Assembly: GCA_965214585.1 (NCBI GenBank)
Contig: OZ243957.1
Span: forward strand, 3,968,001 to 4,032,000
Source of the DNA: JAHCHG01 sp965214585
GTDB lineage: Bacteria; Acidobacteriota; Blastocatellia; Pyrinomonadales; Pyrinomonadaceae
Length of the DNA stretch: 64,000 bases
Direction: 5' to 3'
Shown: in pieces, positions 16,206 through 25,193 of the stretch
Layout: each line of letters begins with the position of its first letter
Numbering within the stretch: position 1 is the first letter of the stretch
Translations under genes and position numbers: made by a program
The notes under the pieces: model-generated
Seen by the model: only the letters and a program-made list of their open reading frames with translations
Told to the model about the DNA's origin: nothing
Databases searched by the model: none

Positions 16206-17531
16206 ATGAAAAAATATTTTAGCAGTATTTTTATCTTGTTTTTGTTTGTCTGCGTTTCTTACGGGCAATACAGACCGACGGCGTTTGTCGGCGCGAGGAT
16301 TATTCCGGTTGACGGCGCACCGTTTGACAACGGCGTTTTGATTGTGCAGAACGGGAAAATTTCGGCAGTCGGGCGGATGGGAAAAGTTGATATTCCGAAA
16401 AACGCAGAGATTATTGACTTGAAAGGGAAAATTATAATGCCCGGTTTGGTTGATTCGCACAGTCATATCGGCGATGTTTCCGGCGCGGACGGGTCAAATC
16501 CGATTCAGCCGGATATAAGAGTTTTGGATTCGGTAAATCCGCGGGCATCGGGCATTCAAAGGGCGCAAGCGGGCGGAATTACAACGGCGAATATTATGCC
16601 CGGCTCAGGTCATATTGACAGCGGACAGACACTTTATTTGAAATTGCGCGACGATGCGAACGCGATTGAAGATTTGCTGATTTTAGACAAAGACGGCGTT
16701 TATATGGGCGGAATAAAATTTGCGAACGGCACAAATCCGCTGCGCGGTTCGGGCGGTTTTCCCGGCACACGCGCAAAAGCCGCCGCGCTTGTTCGCGCTC
16801 AATTTATAAAGGCGCAGGAATATCGGGAAAAAGTCCGCAAAGCGGGAAAGGACAAGGATAAAATGCCGACGCGCGATCTGGCGATGGAAGCGTTGGTTGA
16901 GGTTCTCGATAAAAAGCGGACGATTCATTTTCACACGCATCGGCACGACGATATTTTGACGGTTTTGCGTCTGCAAAAGGAATTCGGTTTCAGAGTTGTG
17001 CTGCATCACGTTTCGGAAGCGTGGAAGGTTGCCGACGAAATCGCCCAAGCAAAAGTTCCGGCTTCGATTATTGTTATTGATTCGCCGGGCGGAAAGCTCG
17101 AAGCACTCGATATAAAATGGGAAAACGGCGCGGCACTGGAGAAAAGCGGTGCGCTCGTCGGTTTTCACACGGACGATTATATCACCGATTCGCGCCACTT
17201 TCTGCGCTCGGCAGGTTTCGCCGTCAGAGCCGGAATGTCCAGAGAAAAAGCACTTTACGGAATGACGATGGCAAACGCGATAATGCTCGGTTTGGATGAG
17301 CGCGTCGGTTCTCTGACAGTCGGAAAAGATGCCGATTTTATCGTTCTTTCGGGCGATCCGTTAAGCGTTTACACGCACGTTTTGGAAACTTGGGTGGAAG
17401 GTAAAAAAGTTTTTGACCGCAGCATTGAACGCGATTATCTGATCGCCGTCGGCGGTTTCGGCGCGACGAACGATAAATTCGCGCATCTCGATTGCTTCGA
17501 CGGAGATTCGGGAGGAAACAATGAACAATAA
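16206..17531 (+). CDS. Exported amidohydrolase, metal-dependent
   Basis: A 441-residue protein with a signal peptide (residues 1-20) and the composite amidohydrolase fold. The first metal motif DSHSH is at residues 83-87. A His-rich strand IHFHTHRHDD lies near 238-247, HH follows in VVLHHVSE, and the catalytic Asp region is GFHTDDYITDSRH. The C-terminus DERVGSLTVGKDADFIVLSGDP is typical of imidazolonepropionase-like enzymes. It is probably a periplasmic hydrolase of a cyclic amide or peptide-like bond. It overlaps the next, paralogous gene by 11 bases. Confidence 0.85.
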   Translation: MKKYFSSIFILFLFVCVSYGQYRPTAFVGARIIPVDGAPFDNGVLIVQNGKISAVGRMGKVDIPKNAEIIDLKGKIIMPGLVDSHSHIGDVSGADGSNPIQPDIRVLDSVNPRASGIQRAQAGGITTANIMPGSGHIDSGQTLYLKLRDDANAIEDLLILDKDGVYMGGIKFANGTNPLRGSGGFPGTRAKAAALVRAQFIKAQEYREKVRKAGKDKDKMPTRDLAMEALVEVLDKKRTIHFHTHRHDDILTVLRLQKEFGFRVVLHHVSEAWKVADEIAQAKVPASIIVIDSPGGKLEALDIKWENGAALEKSGALVGFHTDDYITDSRHFLRSAGFAVRAGMSREKALYGMTMANAIMLGLDERVGSLTVGKDADFIVLSGDPLSVYTHVLETWVEGKKVFDRSIERDYLIAVGGFGATNDKFAHLDCFDGDSGGNNEQ

Positions 17532-18807
17532 AATTTTTCAGCAAATATTCAAACAGGATGGGCAGGATCATCAAGATAAAATAAGAGTAAAATCCTGTTT
17601 ATCCTGTCTATCCCTGTTAAAATTTTTATCTTTACAAGTCGGCTTCACAATTTTATTTGCATTCTCGATTCAAGCGCAAATTGCCGTCAAGGGTGAAACG
17701 ATCTGGACGATGGCGGGCGAGCCAATAACGAACGGCATTGTTTTGGTTAATAACGGCAAAATTGAAGCCGTCGGAACTGCGGCGCAAATCAAAATTCCGG
17801 CGAATTATAAAATTGTTTCGGCAAAAGTCGTTACGCCCGGTTTGATAGACGCGCACACGGTCGTCGGTTTAGCGGGCGCGTTAAATCAAAGCAACGATCA
17901 GATGCAGGTGGACAATTCCGCGCCCGTTCAGCCCGAACTTCGCGCGATTGACGCTTATAACCCTGAAGAAAAATTAATCGGGTGGCTGAGAGATTTGGGC
18001 GTGACAACGATTCACACGGGACACGCGCCCGCCGCGCTCGTTTCCGGTCAAACGATGGTTGCCAAAACTTTCGGCAGAAATGTTGACGAAGCGGCGATAA
18101 TTCCAACCGCGATGATCGCCGTCACGCTCGGCGACGCGGGACTTGAAACAGGCGGAAAATCTCCGGGAACTCGCGCCAAACAAGCCGCGATGCTTCGCGC
18201 TGAATTGATTAAAGCTGCGAATTACAATGTCAAAGGCGATGCTTCGCGCGATTTGCGAATGGAAGTAATGAAGCAGGTTATCGAACGCAAAATTCCGCTT
18301 TTAATTACGGCGCAGCGGGCGCAGGACATTATGACCGCGTTGCGAATCGCCAAAGAATTCAATATAAAAATTGTTCTCGACGGCGCGGCGGAAGCGTATA
18401 TGGTTTTGGACGAGATCAAGGCTTCCGGTTTTCCCGTCATCATTCATCCGACGATGTATCGCGCGGGCGGCGAAATCGAAAATCTGAGTATGGAAACGGC
18501 TTCGCGCTTGAAAAAAGCCGGAATCCCGTTTGCGCTGCAAGGCGGTTACGAAACCTACGTTCCCAAAACCCGCGTCGTTCTATTTGAAGCGGCAATCGCG
18601 GCGGCAAACGGACTTTCTATGCGCGACGCTTTGGCGACAATTACAATTGACGCGGCAAAAATTCTCGGCTTAGACAAACGCATCGGCTCAATCGAAAAAG
18701 GCAAAGACGCGGATTTGGCAATGTATGACGGTGATCCGTTTGAATATTTAACGCACTGTGTCGGCACAATGATAAACGGCGAAATCGTCAGCACGGTTGT
18801 TCGATAA
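17521..18807 (+). CDS. Amidohydrolase paralogue with degraded metal site
   Basis: A 428-residue protein that overlaps the previous gene by 11 bases. It keeps the fold and the C-terminal KRIGSIEKGKDADLAMYDGDP. The metal residues seen in the neighbour are missing: HxH reads DAHTVV (one His), the His-rich strand reads LLITAQRAQD, and the Asp loop reads ALQGGYETYVPKTR. It may be a non-catalytic partner subunit. Between the start and the signal-like helix (residues 33-52) lies a 22-residue stretch encoded by an intergenic-type palindrome (17551-17618). Confidence 0.8.
   Translation: MNNKIFQQIFKQDGQDHQDKIRVKSCLSCLSLLKFLSLQVGFTILFAFSIQAQIAVKGETIWTMAGEPITNGIVLVNNGKIEAVGTAAQIKIPANYKIVSAKVVTPGLIDAHTVVGLAGALNQSNDQMQVDNSAPVQPELRAIDAYNPEEKLIGWLRDLGVTTIHTGHAPAALVSGQTMVAKTFGRNVDEAAIIPTAMIAVTLGDAGLETGGKSPGTRAKQAAMLRAELIKAANYNVKGDASRDLRMEVMKQVIERKIPLLITAQRAQDIMTALRIAKEFNIKIVLDGAAEAYMVLDEIKASGFPVIIHPTMYRAGGEIENLSMETASRLKKAGIPFALQGGYETYVPKTRVVLFEAAIAAANGLSMRDALATITIDAAKILGLDKRIGSIEKGKDADLAMYDGDPFEYLTHCVGTMINGEIVSTVVR
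17551..17618. repeat. Palindromic repeat inside a coding region (CAGGGAT family)
   Basis: AACAGGATGGGCAGGAT pairs with ATCCTGTCTATCCCTGTT. The same arms occur in the intergenic repeats at 18859-18989 and about 47990-48078. Here the repeat sits in frame within the N-terminal part of the second amidohydrolase. Confidence 0.6.
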
Positions 18808-18810
18808 TTT

Positions 18811-19090
18811 AAGAAATTTTGCCCGCGAATAAGCGCGAATAAAAAAGAGAAGAAAATTTAACAGGGATTAAGAGGATAAATGGGATGGAAAAAACAAATT
18901 AGAATTAAAATTAAAAGTTAAAATCCAAAATTCAAATTTAAAATCTTGAATCTTAATCTTACATCCCTTTTATCACCTTCATCCCTGTTAAATATTTCTT
19001 AAAAATCTGCGTCTATCTGTGTCCATCTGCGGCTAAAATTTCTTTTCTTATTCGCGCCTATTCGCGTTCATTCGCGGGCAAATTTTCTTA
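18811..19090. repeat. Long nested palindromic element filling the 18808-19118 gap
   Basis: The outer arms aagaaattttgcccgcgaat (18811) and ttcgcgggcaaattttctta (19071-19090) are inverted, with repeated gcgaat units. The inner arms aacagggattaagagg (from 18859) and the complement ending atccctgtt (18989) form a second palindrome. No ORF is present. A related, partly decayed copy lies at 47931-48078. Confidence 0.65.
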
Positions 19091-19118
19091 ATCTTTTTTT
19101 CCGATAAATTACAAAATT

Positions 19119-20738
19119 ATGTTCAATTCATTATTTTTACTCGCATTTTTCCTGTTTCAAACTCCAGCGATGGTTGGTCAGCCGACTCCGACACCGATTC
19201 CAACACCGATGCCTTCGGAAGTTATGCGGCAAGATCGGATGCAAACGCCGACTCCAACGCCGACTCCAAAACAAACAGACGGAATTACAATCAGAATCAA
19301 TCAGCCTGATGACGATAAAAAACTCGTTTTGAATCAGCCTTTGTCGGTTACAAAACATTCCGTCCGCGTCAACGGAATGCGGCTCGATTACACGGTTACG
19401 ACGGGTTTTATGCCGATTCGGGATGACGAAACGGGCGAAACGGAAGCGAAAATTTTCTTTATGGCTTACAAAGCGGAAACGGGCGCGAATGTTTCCAAGC
19501 GACCTCTGATGTTTTCGTTTAACGGCGGTCCGGGTTCGGCTTCGGTCTGGCTTCATCTCGGCGCGTTGGGTCCGAAAAGGGTAAAAATGATGCCCGACGG
19601 CACGATGCCGCCGCCGCCGTATCAATTGGTTGACAACGAAGCGACTTGGCTGACCGAAACCGATCTGGTTTTCATAGACCCGATTGGAACGGGTTACAGC
19701 CGCGCACTTGACCCGAAAAAAGCGTCAAAATTTTTCAGCGTGCAGGGCGATATTGAATCGGTCGGAGAATTTATCAGGCTTTATTTATCGCGTTACGAGC
19801 GTTGGAGTTCGCCGCTTTTTCTCGTCGGCGAAAGTTACGGCACGACCAGAGCGAGCGGTTTGGCGGGCTATCTTTTTGAAAAAGGAATCGCATTTAACGG
19901 CATCGCGCTCGTTTCATCCGTGATGAATTTTCAAACGATCCGCTTTGCCGACGGCAACGATCTGCCGCTCGTTCTGATTTTTCCTTCATACACGGCAACC
20001 GCTTGGTTTCACAAAAAACTTCCCGCCGATCTGCAAAACAAACCGTTGCGCGAAGTCGTCAAAGAAGCCGAAAATTGGTCGATCAACGAATATATGCCCG
20101 CGCTGCTCAAAGCCGAGCGTTTGACCGCAGCAGAAAGACAAAATTTGCTGGAAAATTTCAGCCGTTATTCCGGCTTGGATAAAACTTTTGTCGAGCAGAA
20201 TAATTTCCGCGTCGAACTCGGCGATTTTCAAAAAGAACTTTTGCGCCAACAAAAACGCACGGTTGGCAGGCTCGACAGCCGTTTTACGGGAATTGACAGA
20301 ATGGCGTGGGGAACAAATCCCGAATTTGATCCCAGTATGACGGCGATTCGTCCGCCATATACGGCGATGTTTAACGATTACGTCCGCCGCGAACTCGATT
20401 TCGATATTGATCTGGAATACTATATTCTCGGCGGCGGCGTAAAAGGCTGGAACTGGAACGTCAACAACGGCTACGCGAACACGGCGACTTCGCTGCAATC
20501 GGCGATGCAGAAAAATCCTTTTATGAAAGTTTACATCGCGTCCGGCTATTATGATATGGCAACGCCGTTTTTCGCCACCGAATACACAATTGCGAGTATG
20601 AATTTAGACCCGACTTTGCGCCGCAACGTATCGTTTGATTACTACGAAGCCGGACATATGATGTATATCGAGGAAAATTCTTTACGGAAATTGAAGGAAA
20701 ATATTGCTGATTTTGTGAAAAATTCAGTTGGCAGGTAA
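19119..20738 (+). CDS. Secreted S10-type serine carboxypeptidase-like protein
   Basis: A 539-residue protein with a signal peptide, then a Pro/Thr-rich linker (PTPTPIPTPMP and similar, residues 22-50). An alpha/beta-hydrolase domain of peptidase family S10 follows. It shows FNGGPGSASVW (oxyanion region), the nucleophile Ser239 in GESYG, the Asp in SGYYDMATPF and the His in EAGHMMY. It would remove C-terminal residues from peptides outside the cytoplasm. It fits the peptide-degrading theme of its neighbours (two amidohydrolases, an M28 peptidase), though each may be independent. Confidence 0.85.
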   Translation: MFNSLFLLAFFLFQTPAMVGQPTPTPIPTPMPSEVMRQDRMQTPTPTPTPKQTDGITIRINQPDDDKKLVLNQPLSVTKHSVRVNGMRLDYTVTTGFMPIRDDETGETEAKIFFMAYKAETGANVSKRPLMFSFNGGPGSASVWLHLGALGPKRVKMMPDGTMPPPPYQLVDNEATWLTETDLVFIDPIGTGYSRALDPKKASKFFSVQGDIESVGEFIRLYLSRYERWSSPLFLVGESYGTTRASGLAGYLFEKGIAFNGIALVSSVMNFQTIRFADGNDLPLVLIFPSYTATAWFHKKLPADLQNKPLREVVKEAENWSINEYMPALLKAERLTAAERQNLLENFSRYSGLDKTFVEQNNFRVELGDFQKELLRQQKRTVGRLDSRFTGIDRMAWGTNPEFDPSMTAIRPPYTAMFNDYVRRELDFDIDLEYYILGGGVKGWNWNVNNGYANTATSLQSAMQKNPFMKVYIASGYYDMATPFFATEYTIASMNLDPTLRRNVSFDYYEAGHMMYIEENSLRKLKENIADFVKNSVGR

Positions 20739-20739
20739 C

Positions 20740-20880
20740 GGAACGCCGGCATCTTGCCGGCAGCGAACGCAGGCGCGTTCGGAAAAAGTAATCAACTCGA
20801 ATGTTTGATTTTATTTTTAAAGTTCGTCCGGTTCGTTTTCGCGCTCTCGCGCTCATTGCCGCCAAGATGGACGGCGTTCC
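20740..20880. repeat. Palindromic repeat, GGAACGCCGGCATCTTG family
   Basis: Imperfect 23-base terminal inverted repeats: GGAACGCCGGCATCTTGCC at 20740 and GCCAAGATGGACGGCGTTCC ending at 20880. Related arms occur inside the MITE at 15803-16008 and at 30554-30661. It sits between the S10 and M28 peptidase genes, which converge here. Confidence 0.6.
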
Positions 20881-20885
20881 AACTA

Positions 20886-21737
20886 TTACTCCCGCCAAAA
20901 TCCGCATCGCTCCCTATCAATTTTTTTCGTAAAATTCACGGCGAAGAGATAGCTCGCGTAAATGCTTTTGAAATCAATTTCCGAAGCGGAATCTTTATCT
21001 GTATGCAGATAATCGCGCCAGTTTTCCGCCATTCCGTGAATCGAAACGGCTGGAATTTTCGCCTGACGAAATGATGCGGAATCGGAACTTGCGCCCGCAA
21101 CCGACGTTTGAAAATACGGAATTTTCATTTCGTTTGAGGTTTGGCGGGCAAGATTCATCAGTTTTTCGTCTGAAATATTTTCGAGTGCCTGCGGAGTTGT
21201 AAAACCGAAACTGTCGAGATTGACCATCGCGCAGTATTTCGGCAGATTTTCCGGCGGAATACTTTTCACCAACGCCTTCGAGCCGAACAAACCGACTTCT
21301 TCTTTGCCGAATGCGACGAATTTATAAGTTTTTTCCGTTTCTTTGTCTTTTAAGCTGCGGTAAACATTAGCCGCGATAACGATTCCCGTCCAATTATCAA
21401 TCACGCCGCAACCGCTTGAAACCTTATCGTAATGCGCTCCGACGACGACAATTTCATCGGTTTTGCCTTTTTTAGTAATTATTAAATTTTCGCCGTTTTG
21501 AAATTTTTGAACTGCAACGTCGGAATCTTCCGCGCCCATTTTTAAGAACAGTTTTTTGACCGATTCAAACCTGTCTTCATTTTTACACGGCGCGAGTTCA
21601 ATTTCACTTTTTATTTCCTTATCGGTTGAGATTTTGCCGTCGCTTCTTTGCGTGAAAAGCACATTTATAAAGAAGATCAGAATCAGCAAAACGGCAAGAA
21701 ATATTTGAATCGAATTTGGTTGGAAAATCTTTTTCAT
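20886..21737 (-). CDS. M28-family aminopeptidase-like protein, membrane-anchored
   Basis: 283 residues from the ATG at 21737. The open frame extends to 21971 but that part overlaps the mog gene and looks non-coding. An N-terminal hydrophobic anchor (IQIFLAVLLILIFFINVLF) precedes an M28 metallopeptidase domain. Its metal and catalytic residues are visible in GAHYDKV, VIDNWTG, GKEEVGLFG, NLDSFG and VSIHG. It acts outside the inner membrane on peptides or amino-acid derivatives. Confidence 0.82.
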   Translation of the reverse strand: MKKIFQPNSIQIFLAVLLILIFFINVLFTQRSDGKISTDKEIKSEIELAPCKNEDRFESVKKLFLKMGAEDSDVAVQKFQNGENLIITKKGKTDEIVVVGAHYDKVSSGCGVIDNWTGIVIAANVYRSLKDKETEKTYKFVAFGKEEVGLFGSKALVKSIPPENLPKYCAMVNLDSFGFTTPQALENISDEKLMNLARQTSNEMKIPYFQTSVAGASSDSASFRQAKIPAVSIHGMAENWRDYLHTDKDSASEIDFKSIYASYLFAVNFTKKIDRERCGFWRE

Positions 21738-21823
21738 CGGACTTGTCTGGAATTTTTTGGATTGGGCGAGTTTGAAATGGTTAATGTTAAATCGCAGCAA
21801 AGCTGTAAATATAGATGTTCGGT

Positions 21824-22342
21824 TTATTCGGAAGTTTGCTTGTGTTTTGTATTTCCCGCTAAAAGATTGACGGCGTGCGGCAGAACATTTTTGATAACGG
21901 CGAAACATTCCGCAACCGCCTTTGGAGAGCCGGGCAAATTTATTATTAGCATTTTTCCGCGAATTCCGCAAACGCCGCGCGAAAGCATCGCAAATTCGGT
22001 GTTTTTTGCAGTTTCCATTCGCATCGCCTCAGCCAAACCGGGAGCTTCGCGCTCGACGACGGCAAGCGTCGCTTCCGGCGTGTTGTCCCTTTCCGCAAAA
22101 CCCGTTCCGCCCGTCGTGATTATTAAATTTGCTTCTTCGCTTTCAGTCAAACTGTAAAGCGTATTTCGCAAATCGTTGAAATCGTCGGAAACTATAATCT
22201 TATCAACAACTTCCGCGTCAATCGAATTTAATAATTCGACGATTTTTTCACCCGAATCGTCCGTTTTTTCCGTGCGCGAATCGCTGACTGTAATGACGAT
22301 TGCGCGGATTTTTATTTTATTTTTATTTTCTAATTCGCTCAT
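21824..22342 (-). CDS. mog: Molybdenum cofactor biosynthesis protein, MogA/MoaB family
   Basis: 172 residues from the ATG at 22342. A TTG at 22354 would add four. It shows VITVSDSR at the N-terminus, TTGGTGFAERDNTPEA in the middle (the adenylylation/MPT-binding loop) and INLPGSPKAV. The family adenylylates molybdopterin before metal insertion. Other Mo-cofactor genes (fdhD, mobA and a molybdoenzyme) lie 25-30 kb away, so the pathway is split across the window. MogA and MoaB cannot be separated confidently from sequence alone. Confidence 0.85.
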   Translation of the reverse strand: MSELENKNKIKIRAIVITVSDSRTEKTDDSGEKIVELLNSIDAEVVDKIIVSDDFNDLRNTLYSLTESEEANLIITTGGTGFAERDNTPEATLAVVEREAPGLAEAMRMETAKNTEFAMLSRGVCGIRGKMLIINLPGSPKAVAECFAVIKNVLPHAVNLLAGNTKHKQTSE

Positions 22343-22404
22343 TCTAAAATTCAATTATAAACTTCGGATATGATTTGAAAAACAAACTTTTGCGATTTTT
22401 TTTC

Positions 22405-22478
22405 GTGACATAATGCCGAATTATGAATTATCAATGCCCAATTAATCATTGATAATTAGGCATTAATAATTATGTCAC
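22405..22478. repeat. Short palindrome with GTGACATAAT ends
   Basis: The ends gtgacataat and attatgtcac flank a 74-base AT-rich palindrome with inner arms aatgcc/ggcatt. A partly similar string (gacataatgcc) occurs at 56217. It lies in the gap between mog and glgC. Confidence 0.5.
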
Positions 22479-22523
22479 AATAAAAATCTTCGATTACCAA
22501 AATATTAAAAAGATTTAAATTTT

Positions 22524-23702
22524 CTATTCCTCAATTTCACTTTCCGCCTGAACTTTGTATTTACCGATAATAAAAATGTCATTCTTAAATTCTTCGCGCA
22601 TTTTCTCTAAAATTTCAACCTTGTGCTTTGTAACGTGCGCGTTTGAATCCAGAATAACTTTATTAATTTTCAAATTTTCTTCGACCACCGAATTCGGAAG
22701 TAAAACCGAATCAACGACTTCCGCCCCTTTTTCAACTGTTACATTCGCGCTCAAAACCGAATTTTCGACTTTGCCGTAAATCTTACAGCCTTGCGAGATC
22801 AGAGAATTTTTCACTTCGGCATTTTCATAAACAAACGCCGGAACATTTTGCGCCGCCCGCGTTAAAATCGTCCAATTTTTATCATTAAGCGAGATTTTCG
22901 GCTTTTCGTCGAGCAGTTCGATCTGCGTTTTCCAGTAACTTTCAATTGTCCCGACATCGCGCCAGAAACCTTTGTGGCGATGCTCGAAAACTCTTTTTTC
23001 CGCAACTAATTTCGGAATAAGTTGATCGCCGTAATCTTCGAGTTCGCCTTCCTTTTCGGTCAATTCATCCAAAGTTTCAAGCAAAATTTTCGCGTCGTAA
23101 ACAAAAATTTCCGTCGTTATCAAATCGCTTTTCGGTTTTTCGGGTTTATATTCAAAATTTGCAACGCGCCCGTCTTTATCTGTTTCGACAACTCCGAACC
23201 GCGATGCGTTTTCACCTTTCGGCAGCTTTGTCGTAACCATCGTCAGCGCGGCTTTTTTGTCCAAATGCGTTTCCAAAACGTCGCGGAAATCTATTTTATA
23301 AATATGATCGGCACTCAAAACGATCAAAATGTCCGGCTTAAACTCTTTAATTAATTCCTTGTTTTTTGCAATCGCGTCGGCGTTTCCGTGTGCAAATCCG
23401 CCTTCGTGTTCGTTTTTTTCGTCATTTTCAAACGGCGGCAACACTTTCAAACCGCCGTAAGTTCTGTCCAAATCCCAAGGTCTGCCGTTTGATAAATGCT
23501 CGTTTAATGAATGAAGTTCATATTGTTCGATAACCCAAACGTCCGAAATTCCGCTGTGCAGACAATTGCTCAGAGGAAAATCTATCAAACGATAAAATCC
23601 GCCGAACGGCATCACGGGTTTTGCCTTGTCGTCGGTCAAAATTCCAAGCCGTCCGCCCGTTCCGCCCGCTAAAATTAGTGCTAAAACTTTTCCTTTAAAC
23701 AT
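22524..23702 (-). CDS. glgC: Glucose-1-phosphate adenylyltransferase
   Basis: 392 residues from the ATG at 23702. The longer frame to 23831 runs into a MITE-like repeat and is rejected. The nucleotidyltransferase signature LILAGGTGGRLGILT at the start is followed by KPVMPFGG and the catalytic LSADHIYKIDF. Near the middle are GFWRDVGTIESYW and then a left-handed beta-helix tail. The enzyme makes ADP-glucose for glycogen synthesis. No other glg gene lies nearby. Confidence 0.9.
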   Translation of the reverse strand: MFKGKVLALILAGGTGGRLGILTDDKAKPVMPFGGFYRLIDFPLSNCLHSGISDVWVIEQYELHSLNEHLSNGRPWDLDRTYGGLKVLPPFENDEKNEHEGGFAHGNADAIAKNKELIKEFKPDILIVLSADHIYKIDFRDVLETHLDKKAALTMVTTKLPKGENASRFGVVETDKDGRVANFEYKPEKPKSDLITTEIFVYDAKILLETLDELTEKEGELEDYGDQLIPKLVAEKRVFEHRHKGFWRDVGTIESYWKTQIELLDEKPKISLNDKNWTILTRAAQNVPAFVYENAEVKNSLISQGCKIYGKVENSVLSANVTVEKGAEVVDSVLLPNSVVEENLKINKVILDSNAHVTKHKVEILEKMREEFKNDIFIIGKYKVQAESEIEE

Positions 23703-23779
23703 ATATTCGTAAGTTGTAAATCGTTCATAGTCAATAGGACTTGCTAATTTGTTAGTCAATGAATTTTTCGTTAAAGCAC

Positions 23780-23920
23780 AGGCGGAAACCCGACAGTTAT
23801 GGAGAGTGCTGATTGAATAAGAGATTGCCAAATTTCCAAAAAACCTGTTAAAAATTGCCGTTTAAATATAAACTTTTTGATTTATAAACAGCACCCTCCA
23901 TAACTGTCGGGTTTCCGCCT
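23780..23920. mobile_element. 141-bp MITE-like element, AGGCGGAAACCC family, copy 1
   Basis: 32-base terminal inverted repeats (AGGCGGAAACCCGACAG at 23780, complement ending at 23920) with one or two mismatches and no coding capacity. A second copy is at 56269-56404 with the same arms (AGGCAGAAACCC). No clear target duplication is seen. It sits between glgC and the EamA gene. Confidence 0.75.
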
Positions 23921-23927
23921 CTCTGAA

Positions 23928-24818
23928 TTATCCAACTGACGCTTCCAGTTTTTCTAAATCCTTCTGCCGCTTGCTGTAAACGACGCTTAAAGCCACGCCG
24001 ACGACGACGAGAAGCATTCCAACTAAAGATTCTAAACCCTGCGCTTCGTCAAAGAAAATCCAACCGGCGAATATTCCGTAAAGCAAACCCGTATAAACAA
24101 CGATTGCAACACTTGCGGCTTTGTCGCGGCTGAATGCGTTGGTTAAGAAAATTTGTCCGAGTTGGGAAAAAACTCCGATCAGGAAAAGGTAAAACCAATC
24201 AATCGCCGAAGGCATTTTCCAATCGAAAAATAAAAAAGGGAAACTGACGACGATTCCGACGATTTGAAAATACAAAATTATAACAAGCGGATGTTCCGAA
24301 TCGCGCAGTTTGCGGACGATATTGTAAGCCGCGCCCGAACAAAAGGCGGAAACGATTCCCAAAATCAAGTAAAGCAAAGACACGCGCGGATCGAAATTTT
24401 TTATCAGCAAAACACCGCCGAAAGCTATCGCGTAAAAAACCCATTGCAGATATTTGACCTTTTCGCCGAGAAAAAATATCGCAATTATCGCCGTAAAGAT
24501 CGGCGACAAATACTGAATCGTCATCGCCGACGCGAGCGGAATTTTCTGCACCGTGAGAAAAAACAAAGAAAGCGCGATAGTCCCGAAAACGCCGCGCATA
24601 ATAAGCGAAATTTTATCATTTCCGAGCCAATATTTTCCCGCTTTTTGTAAACCGATCAGACAAAACGCGCCCGCAACTAAACAGCGGAAAAAGACGATTT
24701 CCATCGTCGGCAGATCGGAAGTTTTCTTGACAAAAAAGTTTGCAAGAAAAAAGGCGAAAGTCGCTATAAACATTTGACTTACGCCGGAACTTAAAAAGTT
24801 TTTATGTGTTGATTCCAA
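23928..24818 (-). CDS. EamA/DMT-family transporter
   Basis: 296 residues from a TTG at 24818. An ATG at 24773 would shorten it by 15, and the start is uncertain. Ten hydrophobic helices are arranged as two five-helix repeats, typical of the 10-TM DMT superfamily. An EamA-type start (VKKTSDLPTMEIVFFRCLVAG) and PIFTAIIAIFFLGEKV are present. It exports or imports a metabolite across the inner membrane. The substrate is unknown. Confidence 0.85.
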   Translation of the reverse strand: MESTHKNFLSSGVSQMFIATFAFFLANFFVKKTSDLPTMEIVFFRCLVAGAFCLIGLQKAGKYWLGNDKISLIMRGVFGTIALSLFFLTVQKIPLASAMTIQYLSPIFTAIIAIFFLGEKVKYLQWVFYAIAFGGVLLIKNFDPRVSLLYLILGIVSAFCSGAAYNIVRKLRDSEHPLVIILYFQIVGIVVSFPFLFFDWKMPSAIDWFYLFLIGVFSQLGQIFLTNAFSRDKAASVAIVVYTGLLYGIFAGWIFFDEAQGLESLVGMLLVVVGVALSVVYSKRQKDLEKLEASVG

Positions 24819-24912
24819 AAATGTGCAAAAGTCCTTTCTAATTTGAGCAAAGAAATACTATACACAAAAATTTGTTTTAAATCTTAATCGGTAAAAACAC
24901 ATTTATTACTTA

Positions 24913-25190
24913 ACTCACTTTACGCGATTTTTTCCTCTTAGCCGCTTTGAAGCGGCTTTCCGCGTTTCGCGGATTTAACCACGTCATTTATGGCGTGGTC
25001 GGTAATCTGTCAAAGTTTTAGGGCGTTTTAACGTCCTTGCATTTTCAGACGGCTCAAGCCAAAATCAAGGACGTTAAAACGCCCTTCGTCATCTTACCAT
25101 TACGATTCCACGCCATAAATGACGCGGCTAACAGAGGCTTTGCCCAAAGCCTGATAAATCAGGCTGAAATCAAAATCGCGTAAGATAAGT
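24913..25190. mobile_element. 278-bp nested palindromic element, copy 1, with TACTTA target duplication
   Basis: The ends ACTCACTTTACGCG and CGCGTAAGATAAGT are imperfect inverted repeats. The six bases TACTTA flank both sides (24907-24912 and 25191-25196), indicating insertion. Inside are nested palindromes (agggcgttttaacgtccttg with its complement, ccacgtcatttatggcgtgg with its complement). The right target copy contains the stop codon of the OmpA-like gene. Copy 2 is at 30101-30376. Confidence 0.75.
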
Positions 25191-25193
25191 TAC

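Noticed and set aside
21738..21971. N-terminal extension of the M28 peptidase
   Set aside because: It overlaps mog, is rich in basic residues without a family match, and the ATG at 21737 gives a proper membrane anchor.
23703..23831. N-terminal extension of GlgC
   Set aside because: It runs into the MITE-like repeat at 23780, and family members start at the MFKGKVLALILAGG region.
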